Under the pieces are notes generated by a model. The model did not search any database. It saw only the letters and a list, made by a program, of their open reading frames with translations, and was not told the origin of the DNA. This document shows positions 1 through 5,207 of a stretch of DNA of 5,207 bases, piece after piece; the stretch's first letter is position 1, and each line of letters opens with the position of its first letter. Source of the DNA: Desulfobacteraceae bacterium (GTDB lineage: Bacteria; Desulfobacterota; Desulfobacteria; Desulfobacterales; Desulfobacteraceae); contig JAFLJU010000032.1 of assembly GCA_022712835.1 (NCBI GenBank), forward strand, positions 1 to 5,207, written 5' to 3'. A program made the position numbers and the translations under genes.

Positions 1-360
1 CTGACCCGGATCAATACCCTTTGAAATGTATATCCCGAATGCCTTCATGGCAAACCCGTGGGTCACATCAGAACTCCTTAGTTTCAAAACAACCTGATCT
101 CCCTTGGTAACCTTTAATACAGGGTTTGTTTGCACCTCCTCCTTTTTAAAAATAGAAAGAATATCATATGCCTGGACCTCCCCTAATATCCAGCCCTTCT
201 GGGAGTTCCCCGTCAGGGTGAATTCCCTGGTGTCAGGAGGCAGGTTCCGGGGTTTTAAGGAGTGGTCATATGCCCGAATACCCAAGGGAATGCCGATCAA
301 TAAAAGAATGATAAAAACCAGGTAAAAATGATCTTTCGTTATTCTTTTTCCAGATCTCAT
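1..360 (-). CDS. Membrane-anchored cupredoxin-domain protein (COX2/NosZ-like), partial at C-terminus
   Basis: This reading frame is open from an ATG at 360 to the window edge, giving 120 codons without the C-terminus. Residues 12-28 form one hydrophobic segment after a basic start, which predicts an uncleaved inner-membrane anchor with the remainder in the periplasm. Residues 80-120 look like the cupredoxin fold shared by cytochrome oxidase subunit II and nitrous-oxide reductase: a V-x-K-G-D strand (84-88) is followed by S-x-DVTHGF (97-103), whose His101 is the usual first copper ligand, and then a FGI strand. The Cys, His and Met ligands that would separate a binuclear CuA site from a type-1 site lie outside the window. 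An in-frame stop at 384-382 with no other start codon between supports this ATG, although no good Shine-Dalgarno precedes it. The terminator downstream of the cytochrome b gene makes this a separate transcription unit. The role is probably electron transfer; an oxidase subunit II is the main alternative. Confidence 0.8.
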   Translation of the reverse strand, partial: MRSGKRITKDHFYLVFIILLLIGIPLGIRAYDHSLKPRNLPPDTREFTLTGNSQKGWILGEVQAYDILSIFKKEEVQTNPVLKVTKGDQVVLKLRSSDVTHGFAMKAFGIYISKGIDPGQ

Positions 361-377
361 ATTTTTATTCTTTTCAT

Positions 378-391
378 AAAATTATAATTTT
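378..391. repeat. 14-bp perfect AT-only palindrome
   Basis: AAAATTATAATTTT is its own reverse complement and contains the TATAAT hexamer read on the minus strand. It begins 18 bases upstream of the cupredoxin start codon. It could be a regulator site or simply AT-rich promoter DNA. Confidence 0.5.
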
Positions 392-405
392 TTGTATGGT
401 TTTCC

Positions 406-423
406 ACATTGATTACATTGATT
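406..423. repeat. Tandem 9-bp direct repeat (ACATTGATT x2)
   Basis: Two identical ACATTGATT units abut exactly at 406-414 and 415-423. Each contains TTGAT, the half-site of FNR/CRP-family regulators, with four bases between the two copies. They are in direct rather than inverted orientation, so this is not a canonical FNR dimer site. The position relative to the TATAAT at 386-381 fits an activator-binding site for the cupredoxin gene. Confidence 0.5.
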
Positions 424-452
424 TATGTCATAAAATTATGGGGGACAAAGGG

Positions 453-492
453 AAAATAAAAGAGTGGGAAGAATTCCATACTCTTCCCACTC
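453..492 (-). terminator. Rho-independent terminator of the cytochrome operon
   Basis: The arms GAGTGGGAAGA (462-472) and TCTTCCCACTC (482-492) form a perfect 11-bp stem with a 9-base loop. Read on the minus strand the stem is followed at once by TTTTATTTT (461-453). It starts 17 bases after the stop codon of the cytochrome b gene. The other strand has no T-tract after the stem, so it acts in this one direction. Confidence 0.92.
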
Positions 493-508
493 AATATACA
501 TAATAGGC

Positions 509-1339
509 TTAGTGCAGGGTGATATAACGGCTGTAGGCAATTCCGTTGATTAAAAGATAGATTCCAAATCCCAGGGCTGCATACCCAAATATAAAATAAA
601 CGATTTTATACAGGGGTGACGGCGGTTTAACTTTGGCGGTTTCAAGTTTCCCCTCTTTTTTCAGCCGGTCGAGCCAGGCCGGTTTCTCTTCTTCCATCTC
701 TTCTAAGGACATGCTTCCGCTAAACATGGCTTCGTTCATGGGGAAACTGGTGGGTCTCAGATGCCCCACATAAAAATGAACAATAAAAATATAGGAAATC
801 GCCAGGATCGCCTCTGCCCTGTGCAATAACACCGCAATGTTCAGAGCCCACCCCGGCACAAACCGGCTGGCAAAAATCGGATACATGAGGGCAAGCCCGG
901 TAATGGCTAAAAGGGGCATTCCCCAATAGACCGCCCAATAATCAAATTTTTCCCAATAGGCCCACCGCCCCATCTTTGGCTGTGACCCAATCCCGAAGAA
1001 CCAGAGAATTCTCTGCCAAAGATGTTTTGCATCGGTAAAATTGGGTACGAGGGAATCGGGCCCGAAAATGCTGCTCCCAAAATTTTTCCAGTCGATCCTT
1101 GTCAAAAGGTAGATGGTATGGAAAATAAATCCGTAAATCATAAGGACTCCCACCCATTTGTGGATGAGCATGGAGGTATCATATCCCCCGAAAGCCATGT
1201 TGAGGCTTTTTCCCCAGGCCGTTGGGAAAAACAGGCGGCTGAATCCGGTGGCGGCCTGGGTGAGAAAGGTGAGCATCAGGAAAAGATGGAACACCCTGTC
1301 CAGAATACTAAATCGCTTAATGCGTGTTGTTTGCATCAT
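509..1339 (-). CDS. Cytochrome b, formate dehydrogenase gamma / thiosulfate reductase type membrane subunit
   Basis: The 276-residue integral membrane protein resembles the di-haem b subunits that link periplasmic or membrane redox enzymes to quinone. Hydrophobic helices lie near residues 12-34, 57-79, 134-155 and 168-193, with an additional one at 244-266 after a charged linker (about 203-240, E/K rich). Histidines placed like haem ligands are H18 (RVFHLF), H60 (IHKW), H74 (IFHTIY), H173 (LLHRAE) and H188 (VHFYVGH). H18, H60, H173 and H188 parallel the ligand order known for E. coli FdnI. The HLRPxxFPM motif (193-201) after the fourth helix is typical of this family. The gene starts two bases after the trihaem cytochrome stop, with AAGGA nine bases upstream of the first of two adjacent ATGs, so translational coupling is likely. 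No dehydrogenase catalytic subunit is nearby; the partners are multihaem cytochromes. A specific enzyme name is not supported. Confidence 0.9.
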   Translation of the reverse strand: MMQTTRIKRFSILDRVFHLFLMLTFLTQAATGFSRLFFPTAWGKSLNMAFGGYDTSMLIHKWVGVLMIYGFIFHTIYLLTRIDWKNFGSSIFGPDSLVPNFTDAKHLWQRILWFFGIGSQPKMGRWAYWEKFDYWAVYWGMPLLAITGLALMYPIFASRFVPGWALNIAVLLHRAEAILAISYIFIVHFYVGHLRPTSFPMNEAMFSGSMSLEEMEEEKPAWLDRLKKEGKLETAKVKPPSPLYKIVYFIFGYAALGFGIYLLINGIAYSRYITLH

Positions 1340-1341
1340 AT

Positions 1342-2016
1342 TTAATTATCCTTTTTTTTCCTGAACAATTCCCTTAGCCCCATCAATAATGAATGGGGAA
1401 TGAAAAATGCCAGGGTCCCTGCCAAAAGCATCAGCATAAACCAATAGGAGTAATAAAGGGCCGGAAAACCGGTTCGGGTACTGATGGCGCCGGCTGCCGG
1501 TTCATGGATCACATAGGTGGCAAAGGAGGCAGAGGCACCCTCATGGCATTTGGCACAGACATAGGCATGGCGTCTGATGGGGTTCATGGGGGAAAAGTAA
1601 TGACGGATGCTGGCGATGGGTTCCGGGCCATGGCACTGACGGCAGGTGAGGTTCGCCCGGGCCGTATGGATATCATGGGTTTCATTGACATGGCATTCTT
1701 CACACCGCCTATTGTCATAAAATTTTATCCCGGAATGGGAATTAGCCAAACGGGAGCGATTTCGGACGGCCGCTGCGGTGGTGCTGTAGGTAAACGGCTG
1801 ACGATCAGCGCCACGAAATCTTCGCACCAGCGGGCTTTCATGCCTCGGCATCATTTCATATTGTTCATAGTAACCCGTGCTGACTTCATGCTGCTTGTAT
1901 CGATTGATAAAAGATGTTACCTCCCCCTGCCCCAGGGACAGGGCAGGGAAGAGGAGGGTCGTAAGCAGGGTTAAGGGTATTATCCAAACTATAGGTATAT
2001 AAATTGAATTTCGCAT
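1342..2016 (-). CDS. Trihaem c-type cytochrome with signal peptide and C-terminal membrane anchor
   Basis: The 224-residue protein has three covalent haem sites: CEECH (105-109), CRQCH (125-129) and CAKCH (154-158). Residues 5-28 form a Sec-type signal peptide or anchor, with a plausible cleavage site after Gly29. Residues 186-212 form a second hydrophobic helix followed by a basic tail (RELFRKKK), which points to a C-terminal inner-membrane anchor with the haems in the periplasm. His114, His117, His139, His150 and His171 are candidate distal ligands. Residues 30-100 carry no haem motif and have no recognised domain. GGGAG six bases upstream of the ATG supports the start. Lying between the octahaem lipoprotein and cytochrome b genes, it probably passes electrons between them, in the manner of small multihaem quinol-dehydrogenase partners. 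It does not show clear NapC/NirT features such as a four-haem N-terminally anchored core. The cytochrome c identity is firm; the family is not. Confidence 0.9.
   Translation of the reverse strand: MRNSIYIPIVWIIPLTLLTTLLFPALSLGQGEVTSFINRYKQHEVSTGYYEQYEMMPRHESPLVRRFRGADRQPFTYSTTAAAVRNRSRLANSHSGIKFYDNRRCEECHVNETHDIHTARANLTCRQCHGPEPIASIRHYFSPMNPIRRHAYVCAKCHEGASASFATYVIHEPAAGAISTRTGFPALYYSYWFMLMLLAGTLAFFIPHSLLMGLRELFRKKKDN
1349..1353 (-). promoter_or_regulatory. Ribosome binding site inside the preceding gene; favours the first ATG of the cytochrome b gene
   Basis: AAGGA reads on the minus strand at 1353-1349, within the last codons of the trihaem cytochrome gene. It is nine bases from the ATG at 1339 and twelve from the ATG at 1336. 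The spacing favours the first ATG, and its placement inside the upstream gene supports coupled translation. Confidence 0.6.
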
Positions 2017-2033
2017 AACCCACTCCCGGCTTT

Positions 2034-3308
2034 TTAATTGGCCTTTTTGTAACTAATTGATTCAATTGCCTGACCCACGGGTTTCGGTATCTTTGAAAGG
2101 GTTTTCCAGGCGGTTTGAAGGTCATTTAAATCATCATTCTTATGCTTGTGACAGGCCTGGCATGAATTGGGAACTTTCGGGTTTTTCAGGGTGTCTTCGG
2201 GCAGCAGGGTCACAAAAACATGGCTGCGAATATCGCCTGATTCGGCACTCTTTGCAATTTTCGGCATATGGCAGCCCACACAATTTGCAAAGGAATGAAT
2301 GGAGTGTCCGAAATTATTGTTGATCATTTCATGGCAGCTCAGGCATTGCTTTGACCCTGCAAAGCTTGTCTGGGAACGGGTTGGCGGCATGCCTAATTGG
2401 TGTACATAATGGCAGGAGGTACAGGTGACGCCTTCTGCTGCATGCATGGATTGCTGCCAGTCAATATATTGTTGATGATGCCCCTTGGAGAATTCATTGG
2501 CATATACATGTTTTACATCACCCCCCTCAAAAGAGGTTGATTTGTAATAGGCTGCAAGGGCCCTGCCAGGTGCATAACCCACCGGCCATCCGCCGCCTTT
2601 TTTCATGGTGGACTTACCACGGTTATGGCAGGATCCGCAGATTTGTGCGGCCACGCCCATGGTCAGCTTGGCTGGATTGACAATGGTCTGGCGTTTTTCA
2701 AACACAGCGGTTTTTGGCAATGCCGCATGCCAGGAACCTTTACCGTGACAGGATTCGCACCCAACGCCCGGTTCTGTAAAGGTGTTCGCCTCAAGATCCA
2801 CACCCGTTGCATGGCATCCTCCGCATTTTAACAGCCAGGGACGCTTGTCCCAGTCTTTTTCATGGTAATTTACCCAGCGATGGGTATCTGCATTGTATTG
2901 GATGGGAGAAATATAAAAGGTGTCCTGCTTTTTCACCAGATATCGTTGTTTCCACTGGCTTCCGATGGTATAGAGAATTTCGTCCTTTTTCGGAACATAG
3001 ATTTGATCTGCCGGCACTTTTAACTTATCACCCAGTTTTGCCAGGTCCGTGCGTATCGTCTTTTCGTCGATGGATACAATGATGGCATCTTCATTGGCCT
3101 TTGCATCCTGTAGCATGCGAGAGTGCATGGTCATTTTCCATGAATCATAATGTTCCAGATGACACATCTTACAGGTGTCTGAACCAACAAATTCCTGGGG
3201 TTGTGCGGTGACGGCAGCAACGTCAACGATCTGCTCGCTTCCACATCCCCAAAAAAACAATGTGAAAATCGCCAGAACGAATAATATTGCCAAAGCTTTC
3301 ATTTTCAT
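2034..3308 (-). CDS. Octahaem c-type cytochrome lipoprotein, cytochrome c554-like
   Basis: The 424-residue exported protein has eight CXXCH sites: C46, C162, C184, C224, C296, C322, C343 and C383 (first Cys of each). The hydrophobic N-terminus ends in FFWGC-G with Cys22 as a probable lipidation site, although the lipobox is loose. The start of the mature part (VGSDTC-x2-CH, then YDSWKMTMHS) matches the cytochrome c554 / multihaem c family. A haem-free segment of about 110 residues between haems 1 and 2 carries IGSQWKQRYLV (115-125), a recurrent element in these proteins. H50 to H62 and H326 to H338 share the same 12-residue spacing, with HS at the end. CVGCHMPK (343-350) followed by RSHVF (361-365) is a common C-terminal arrangement. 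All sites are CXXCH, so no Lys-ligated active-site haem of NrfA, ONR or OTR type is present. It is either an electron relay or an enzyme of unknown substrate. It heads the operon. Confidence 0.92.
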   Translation of the reverse strand: MKMKALAILFVLAIFTLFFWGCGSEQIVDVAAVTAQPQEFVGSDTCKMCHLEHYDSWKMTMHSRMLQDAKANEDAIIVSIDEKTIRTDLAKLGDKLKVPADQIYVPKKDEILYTIGSQWKQRYLVKKQDTFYISPIQYNADTHRWVNYHEKDWDKRPWLLKCGGCHATGVDLEANTFTEPGVGCESCHGKGSWHAALPKTAVFEKRQTIVNPAKLTMGVAAQICGSCHNRGKSTMKKGGGWPVGYAPGRALAAYYKSTSFEGGDVKHVYANEFSKGHHQQYIDWQQSMHAAEGVTCTSCHYVHQLGMPPTRSQTSFAGSKQCLSCHEMINNNFGHSIHSFANCVGCHMPKIAKSAESGDIRSHVFVTLLPEDTLKNPKVPNSCQACHKHKNDDLNDLQTAWKTLSKIPKPVGQAIESISYKKAN

Positions 3309-3312
3309 GCTT

Positions 3313-3319
3313 CCCTCCC
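3313..3319 (-). promoter_or_regulatory. Ribosome binding site of the octahaem cytochrome; two possible starts
   Basis: GGGAGGG reads on the minus strand at 3319-3313. The core GGAGG is five bases from the ATG at 3308 and eleven from the second ATG at 3302 (residue Met3). Neither spacing is ideal, so the start is uncertain by two residues. The signal peptide is unaffected by the choice. Confidence 0.6.
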
Positions 3320-3423
3320 TGGGTTTGTGTTGACGTCCAATGATTGAATCCTCAAAAAAAATGTATACAAATGGATGGCTTGGCGATTTGAGTTCAGAAT
3401 GAAAAAGGCTGGAAATGAAGGTA

Positions 3424-3457
3424 ATTCAAATAGTAAATAAGATTTAGTATTCAAATA
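3424..3457. repeat. 9-bp direct repeat upstream of the cytochrome operon
   Basis: ATTCAAATA occurs at 3424-3432 and 3449-3457, with starts 25 bases apart. Between them TAGTAAAT (3431-3438) and ATTTAGTA (3442-3449) form an inverted repeat with one mismatch. The position, just downstream of the TTGACA element, could be an operator. AT richness makes a chance origin possible. Confidence 0.3.
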
Positions 3458-3459
3458 TA

Positions 3460-3488
3460 CATTTATGCGACATAGACCTGAATGTCAA
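3460..3488 (-). promoter_or_regulatory. Putative sigma70-type promoter for the cytochrome operon
   Basis: A perfect TTGACA hexamer reads on the minus strand at 3488-3483. Candidate -10 elements are CATAAA (3467-3462, spacer 15) and TAAATG (3465-3460, spacer 17); both are poor matches to TATAAT. It would give a leader of roughly 145 bases before the octahaem gene. A second weak -10-like element lies within TGTATACA (3362-3369), closer to the gene. Confidence 0.35.
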
Positions 3489-3545
3489 GAAACAATAAAA
3501 ATCGTCCTTTTTTCCAAGAAGATTTTACATTGGTACGGTTTCTTC

Positions 3546-5207
3546 CTATTCTTTTTGAATTGTCAGGTGATCGTCTCCGGTTTCCGGGGTGGTGCCGATA
3601 TAGGTCTGGGCGATATTGGCAGAATATAACACAATTTGTTTCATCAGATCCATCAGTTCCAGGTGAACTTCGGTGGTTTCCATGGATTTTTCATCTTTCA
3701 TAATAATTCGCTTTAAGTGCCGTGCCCGGTAGCTGGATTCCAGATCCAGGTATTTTCGCTCTTTTTGCATTATTTTATGGGCCAGTTTGGCATCTGTTTC
3801 CTTGAATGCCGCTTCCAGATATCGGATCTGTTTTGAAACCTTGCCATGATAGATAAGCAATTCTTCTTTTCCTTCCAGGGAAAAATCAAAGCGGAGCTGT
3901 TTTTTCTTGGCAATGAGGGGGATCATGTTCCGATGAATAATATCCCCCATGCTTTCTATGTCCTTTACAATGGAAACCATCCCAAAGACTTCTTCTGCCT
4001 GTTTTTCGGTAATGGCCCCCTGGGCGATATGGGTGAGATAACCCGTGATTTTTTCTTCCAGGAAATCTATTTTTTCTTCCCGCAGGTCCAACCCCTGTAG
4101 CAGGGTGAGGTCATTGTGTATGGCGTCTGTTTTGGGAATTTCCTTGAGCAGCAGCTTTGTCTCTTCATCTGGCTTTCCCTTGTTTGATATATGGGTTTCG
4201 TCGGAAAGAAAGGGAATGATGATGGCATTTAGCATCCGGCCCAACAGCTTTGCCATGCGGGACATTTCCGTCCGGGCCAGGTCAATGGCAAGGGAAGGGG
4301 TTTCAAGTACCGCATCTTCAATATACCAGGTTTTGATTTCCCGGGATTTCGATATTTCTTTTTCCGGATAGATAAAATAGATGATTTTTGAAAAAATAGG
4401 GATAAAAGGTAGAAAAAAAAGTCCCAGGCTCACATTGAACAGGGTGTGGGCATTGGCAAGCTGTCTGGCGGTGCCGGAACCAAATTTGGCTGCCAGTGCA
4501 CGGATGAGGTCGGCAAACTGGGGAATCCAGAAAATGAACAAAAACACGCCGGCGATTTTGAACATGATGTGGGCAATGGCCACCCGCTTGGCTTCCCGTG
4601 TGGCACCGATACCGGCAAGGGCTGCGGTGACACAGGTACCGATGTTGGCACCAAAGATAACCGGGATACCGCCTTCCAGGGAAATCAGTCCCTGCTGGGC
4701 CAGGACGATGAGTACCCCGGTGGTGGCGCTGCTGCTCTGGACAACGGCGGTAAAGCCGGCACCAAATAAAATTCCCATCAAGGGATTTTCCATATCTTTC
4801 ATCAGATTAATAAAGGCGGGAAAGCTGCGCAAAGGATTCATGGCATCGCTCATGAGTTTCATCCCAAAAAAAAGGATACCAAATCCCAGGATAATATCGC
4901 CAATGGATTTTGATTTTTCTGTTTTGCCCAACAGCTTGGCGAGAAACCCAATGGCCACCATGAGAAGGGCATAATCCGTGAGTTTAAAGGCAATCATCTG
5001 GGCGGTGATGGTGGTGCCGATATCGGCTCCCAGGATTACGCCCATGGACTGGACCAGGTTTAACAGCCCTGCCTGGACAAAGCTGACCAGCATGACGGTT
5101 GTGGCGCTGGAGGATTGGACCACCATGGTGACAAAGGCGCCCACAATCAGGGCAATGATTCGGTTCTTGGTCAGGGTGGCAAGGATGGTGCGCATTTTAT
5201 TGCCAGC
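3546..5207 (-). CDS. Na/Pi-cotransporter family protein with C-terminal PhoU-like domain, partial at N-terminus
   Basis: This is a sodium-dependent phosphate symporter-type inner-membrane protein of the bacterial NptA/YjbB group. Residues are numbered from the Met at 5195. The family's duplicated signature appears twice: VVQSSSATT at 25-33 and again at 151-159. Each is followed by a glycine-rich helix start, GADIGTTITA (56-65) and GANIGTCVTA (182-191). About eight hydrophobic segments fill residues 11-275. Residues 305-535 are helical and hydrophilic like PhoU, with EEKID (373-377) and ESMGD (414-418) matching the E-xxx-D metal-binding pattern. The frame continues upstream of that Met as A-G-N-K to the window edge, and AGNKM is a normal interior sequence of the family. 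The true start therefore lies beyond 5207 and the first helix is missing. The gene ends in TAG with no clear terminator. It probably imports or exports phosphate; no link to the cytochromes is evident beyond position. Confidence 0.92.
   Translation of the reverse strand, partial: AGNKMRTILATLTKNRIIALIVGAFVTMVVQSSSATTVMLVSFVQAGLLNLVQSMGVILGADIGTTITAQMIAFKLTDYALLMVAIGFLAKLLGKTEKSKSIGDIILGFGILFFGMKLMSDAMNPLRSFPAFINLMKDMENPLMGILFGAGFTAVVQSSSATTGVLIVLAQQGLISLEGGIPVIFGANIGTCVTAALAGIGATREAKRVAIAHIMFKIAGVFLFIFWIPQFADLIRALAAKFGSGTARQLANAHTLFNVSLGLFFLPFIPIFSKIIYFIYPEKEISKSREIKTWYIEDAVLETPSLAIDLARTEMSRMAKLLGRMLNAIIIPFLSDETHISNKGKPDEETKLLLKEIPKTDAIHNDLTLLQGLDLREEKIDFLEEKITGYLTHIAQGAITEKQAEEVFGMVSIVKDIESMGDIIHRNMIPLIAKKKQLRFDFSLEGKEELLIYHGKVSKQIRYLEAAFKETDAKLAHKIMQKERKYLDLESSYRARHLKRIIMKDEKSMETTEVHLELMDLMKQIVLYSANIAQTYIGTTPETGDDHLTIQKE

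Larger units (their letters stand above)
374..423 (-). promoter_or_regulatory. Putative activator-dependent promoter of the cupredoxin gene
   Basis: A perfect TATAAT hexamer reads on the minus strand at 386-381. It would place transcription start near 374, leaving a very short leader before the ATG at 360. No acceptable -35 hexamer lies 16-18 bases upstream. Instead a tandem 9-bp repeat (423-406) is centred about 40-41 bases before the predicted start, where a class II activator normally binds. The hexamer also lies inside an AT-rich palindrome, so a chance match is possible. The assignment is inference from spacing. Confidence 0.4.
374..439. repeat. 12-bp direct repeat pair flanking the tandem repeat
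   Basis: TCATAAAATTAT occurs identically at 374-385 and 428-439, with start points 54 bases apart, bracketing the tandem ACATTGATT units. Low sequence complexity lowers the significance, but a 12-base identity within a region of about 90 bases stands out. Confidence 0.45.
509..3308 (-). other. Three-gene cytochrome operon (octahaem c, trihaem c, cytochrome b)
   Basis: Three same-strand genes are separated by 17 and 2 bases, with a ribosome binding site for each. A 237-bp region containing promoter-like elements precedes the first gene and a strong intrinsic terminator follows the last. The order runs from an exported lipoprotein through a membrane-anchored cytochrome c to an integral cytochrome b. 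This suggests one electron-transfer path between the quinone pool and the cell envelope. The direction of flow and the terminal substrate are not determined by the sequence. Confidence 0.85.
3309..3545. other. 237-bp intergenic region before the cytochrome operon
   Basis: This is AT-rich DNA between the transporter stop codon and the octahaem cytochrome start. It contains the TTGACA element, the ATTCAAATA direct repeat and the palindromes TGTATACA (3362-3369) and GACGTC (3332-3337). No convincing coding frame, RNA gene or GC-rich terminator was found. Read-through from the transporter gene into the cytochrome operon is therefore not excluded. Confidence 0.7.

Noticed and set aside
104..325. 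A 73-codon open frame on the plus strand
   Set aside because: It is antisense to the partial cupredoxin gene, which has a membrane anchor and the DVTHGF copper-site motif.
406..428. FNR/CRP-family binding site
   Set aside because: The two TTGAT cores are in the same orientation. The nearest inverted arrangement (ATGAC-N4-ATCAA on the minus strand) matches only three of five bases in one half, so a named regulator cannot be assigned.
1393..1974. A 193-codon open frame on the plus strand
   Set aside because: It lies wholly antisense to the trihaem cytochrome, whose haem motifs, signal peptide and operon spacing are clear. The plus-strand product is low-complexity Gly/Met-rich with no recognisable domain.
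2034..3308. Octahaem nitrite or tetrathionate reductase, or hydroxylamine oxidoreductase
   Set aside because: No CXXCK site is present, and I see no support for a tyrosine-crosslinked P460-type haem. The c554-like assignment without a substrate is the safer reading.
3498..3526. Inverted repeat AAAATC/GATTTT after the transporter stop, as a terminator
   Set aside because: The stem is 6 bp with a single G:C pair and a 17-base loop, too weak to call an intrinsic terminator.
4381..4974. A 197-codon open frame on the plus strand
   Set aside because: It is antisense to the conserved membrane core of the Na/Pi transporter, including its second QSSS repeat. The product has no recognisable features.

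Overview
The window holds five protein-coding genes, all on the minus strand, so transcription runs from high to low coordinates. No RNA gene, mobile element or CRISPR array was seen. The gene content is a multihaem c-type cytochrome operon with a membrane cytochrome b, beside a COX2/NosZ-like cupredoxin and a Na+/phosphate symporter-family protein. Together with intermediate base composition, this suggests an anaerobic respiratory bacterium, most likely of the Desulfobacterota/deltaproteobacterial type (for example Desulfobacterales). That assignment is inferred from protein character, not from a search.

Read in the direction of transcription, the layout is as follows. (1) 5207-3546 encodes a Na/Pi-cotransporter family membrane protein with a C-terminal PhoU-like domain; its N-terminus lies outside the window. 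(2) 3545-3309 is a 237-bp intergenic region with a TTGACA-containing promoter-like element and a 9-bp direct repeat. (3) 3308-509 is a compact three-gene operon: an octahaem c-type cytochrome lipoprotein, a trihaem c-type cytochrome with a C-terminal membrane anchor, and a formate-dehydrogenase-gamma-like cytochrome b. Gaps are 17 and 2 bases, and a strong intrinsic terminator (492-453) ends the operon. (4) 452-361 is an AT-rich control region with a perfect TATAAT, a tandem 9-bp repeat, a 12-bp direct repeat and a 14-bp palindrome. (5) 360-1 encodes a membrane-anchored cupredoxin-domain protein cut off by the window edge.

The operon looks like one electron-transfer unit. The cytochrome b would exchange electrons with the quinone pool, the trihaem protein would take or give electrons at the outer face of the inner membrane, and the octahaem lipoprotein would act as periplasmic or outer-membrane-facing relay or terminal enzyme. 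In total there are eleven CXXCH sites plus probable b haems. No catalytic CXXCK haem site is present, so the terminal substrate cannot be named. The cupredoxin gene is probably a separate transcription unit but may be functionally linked.
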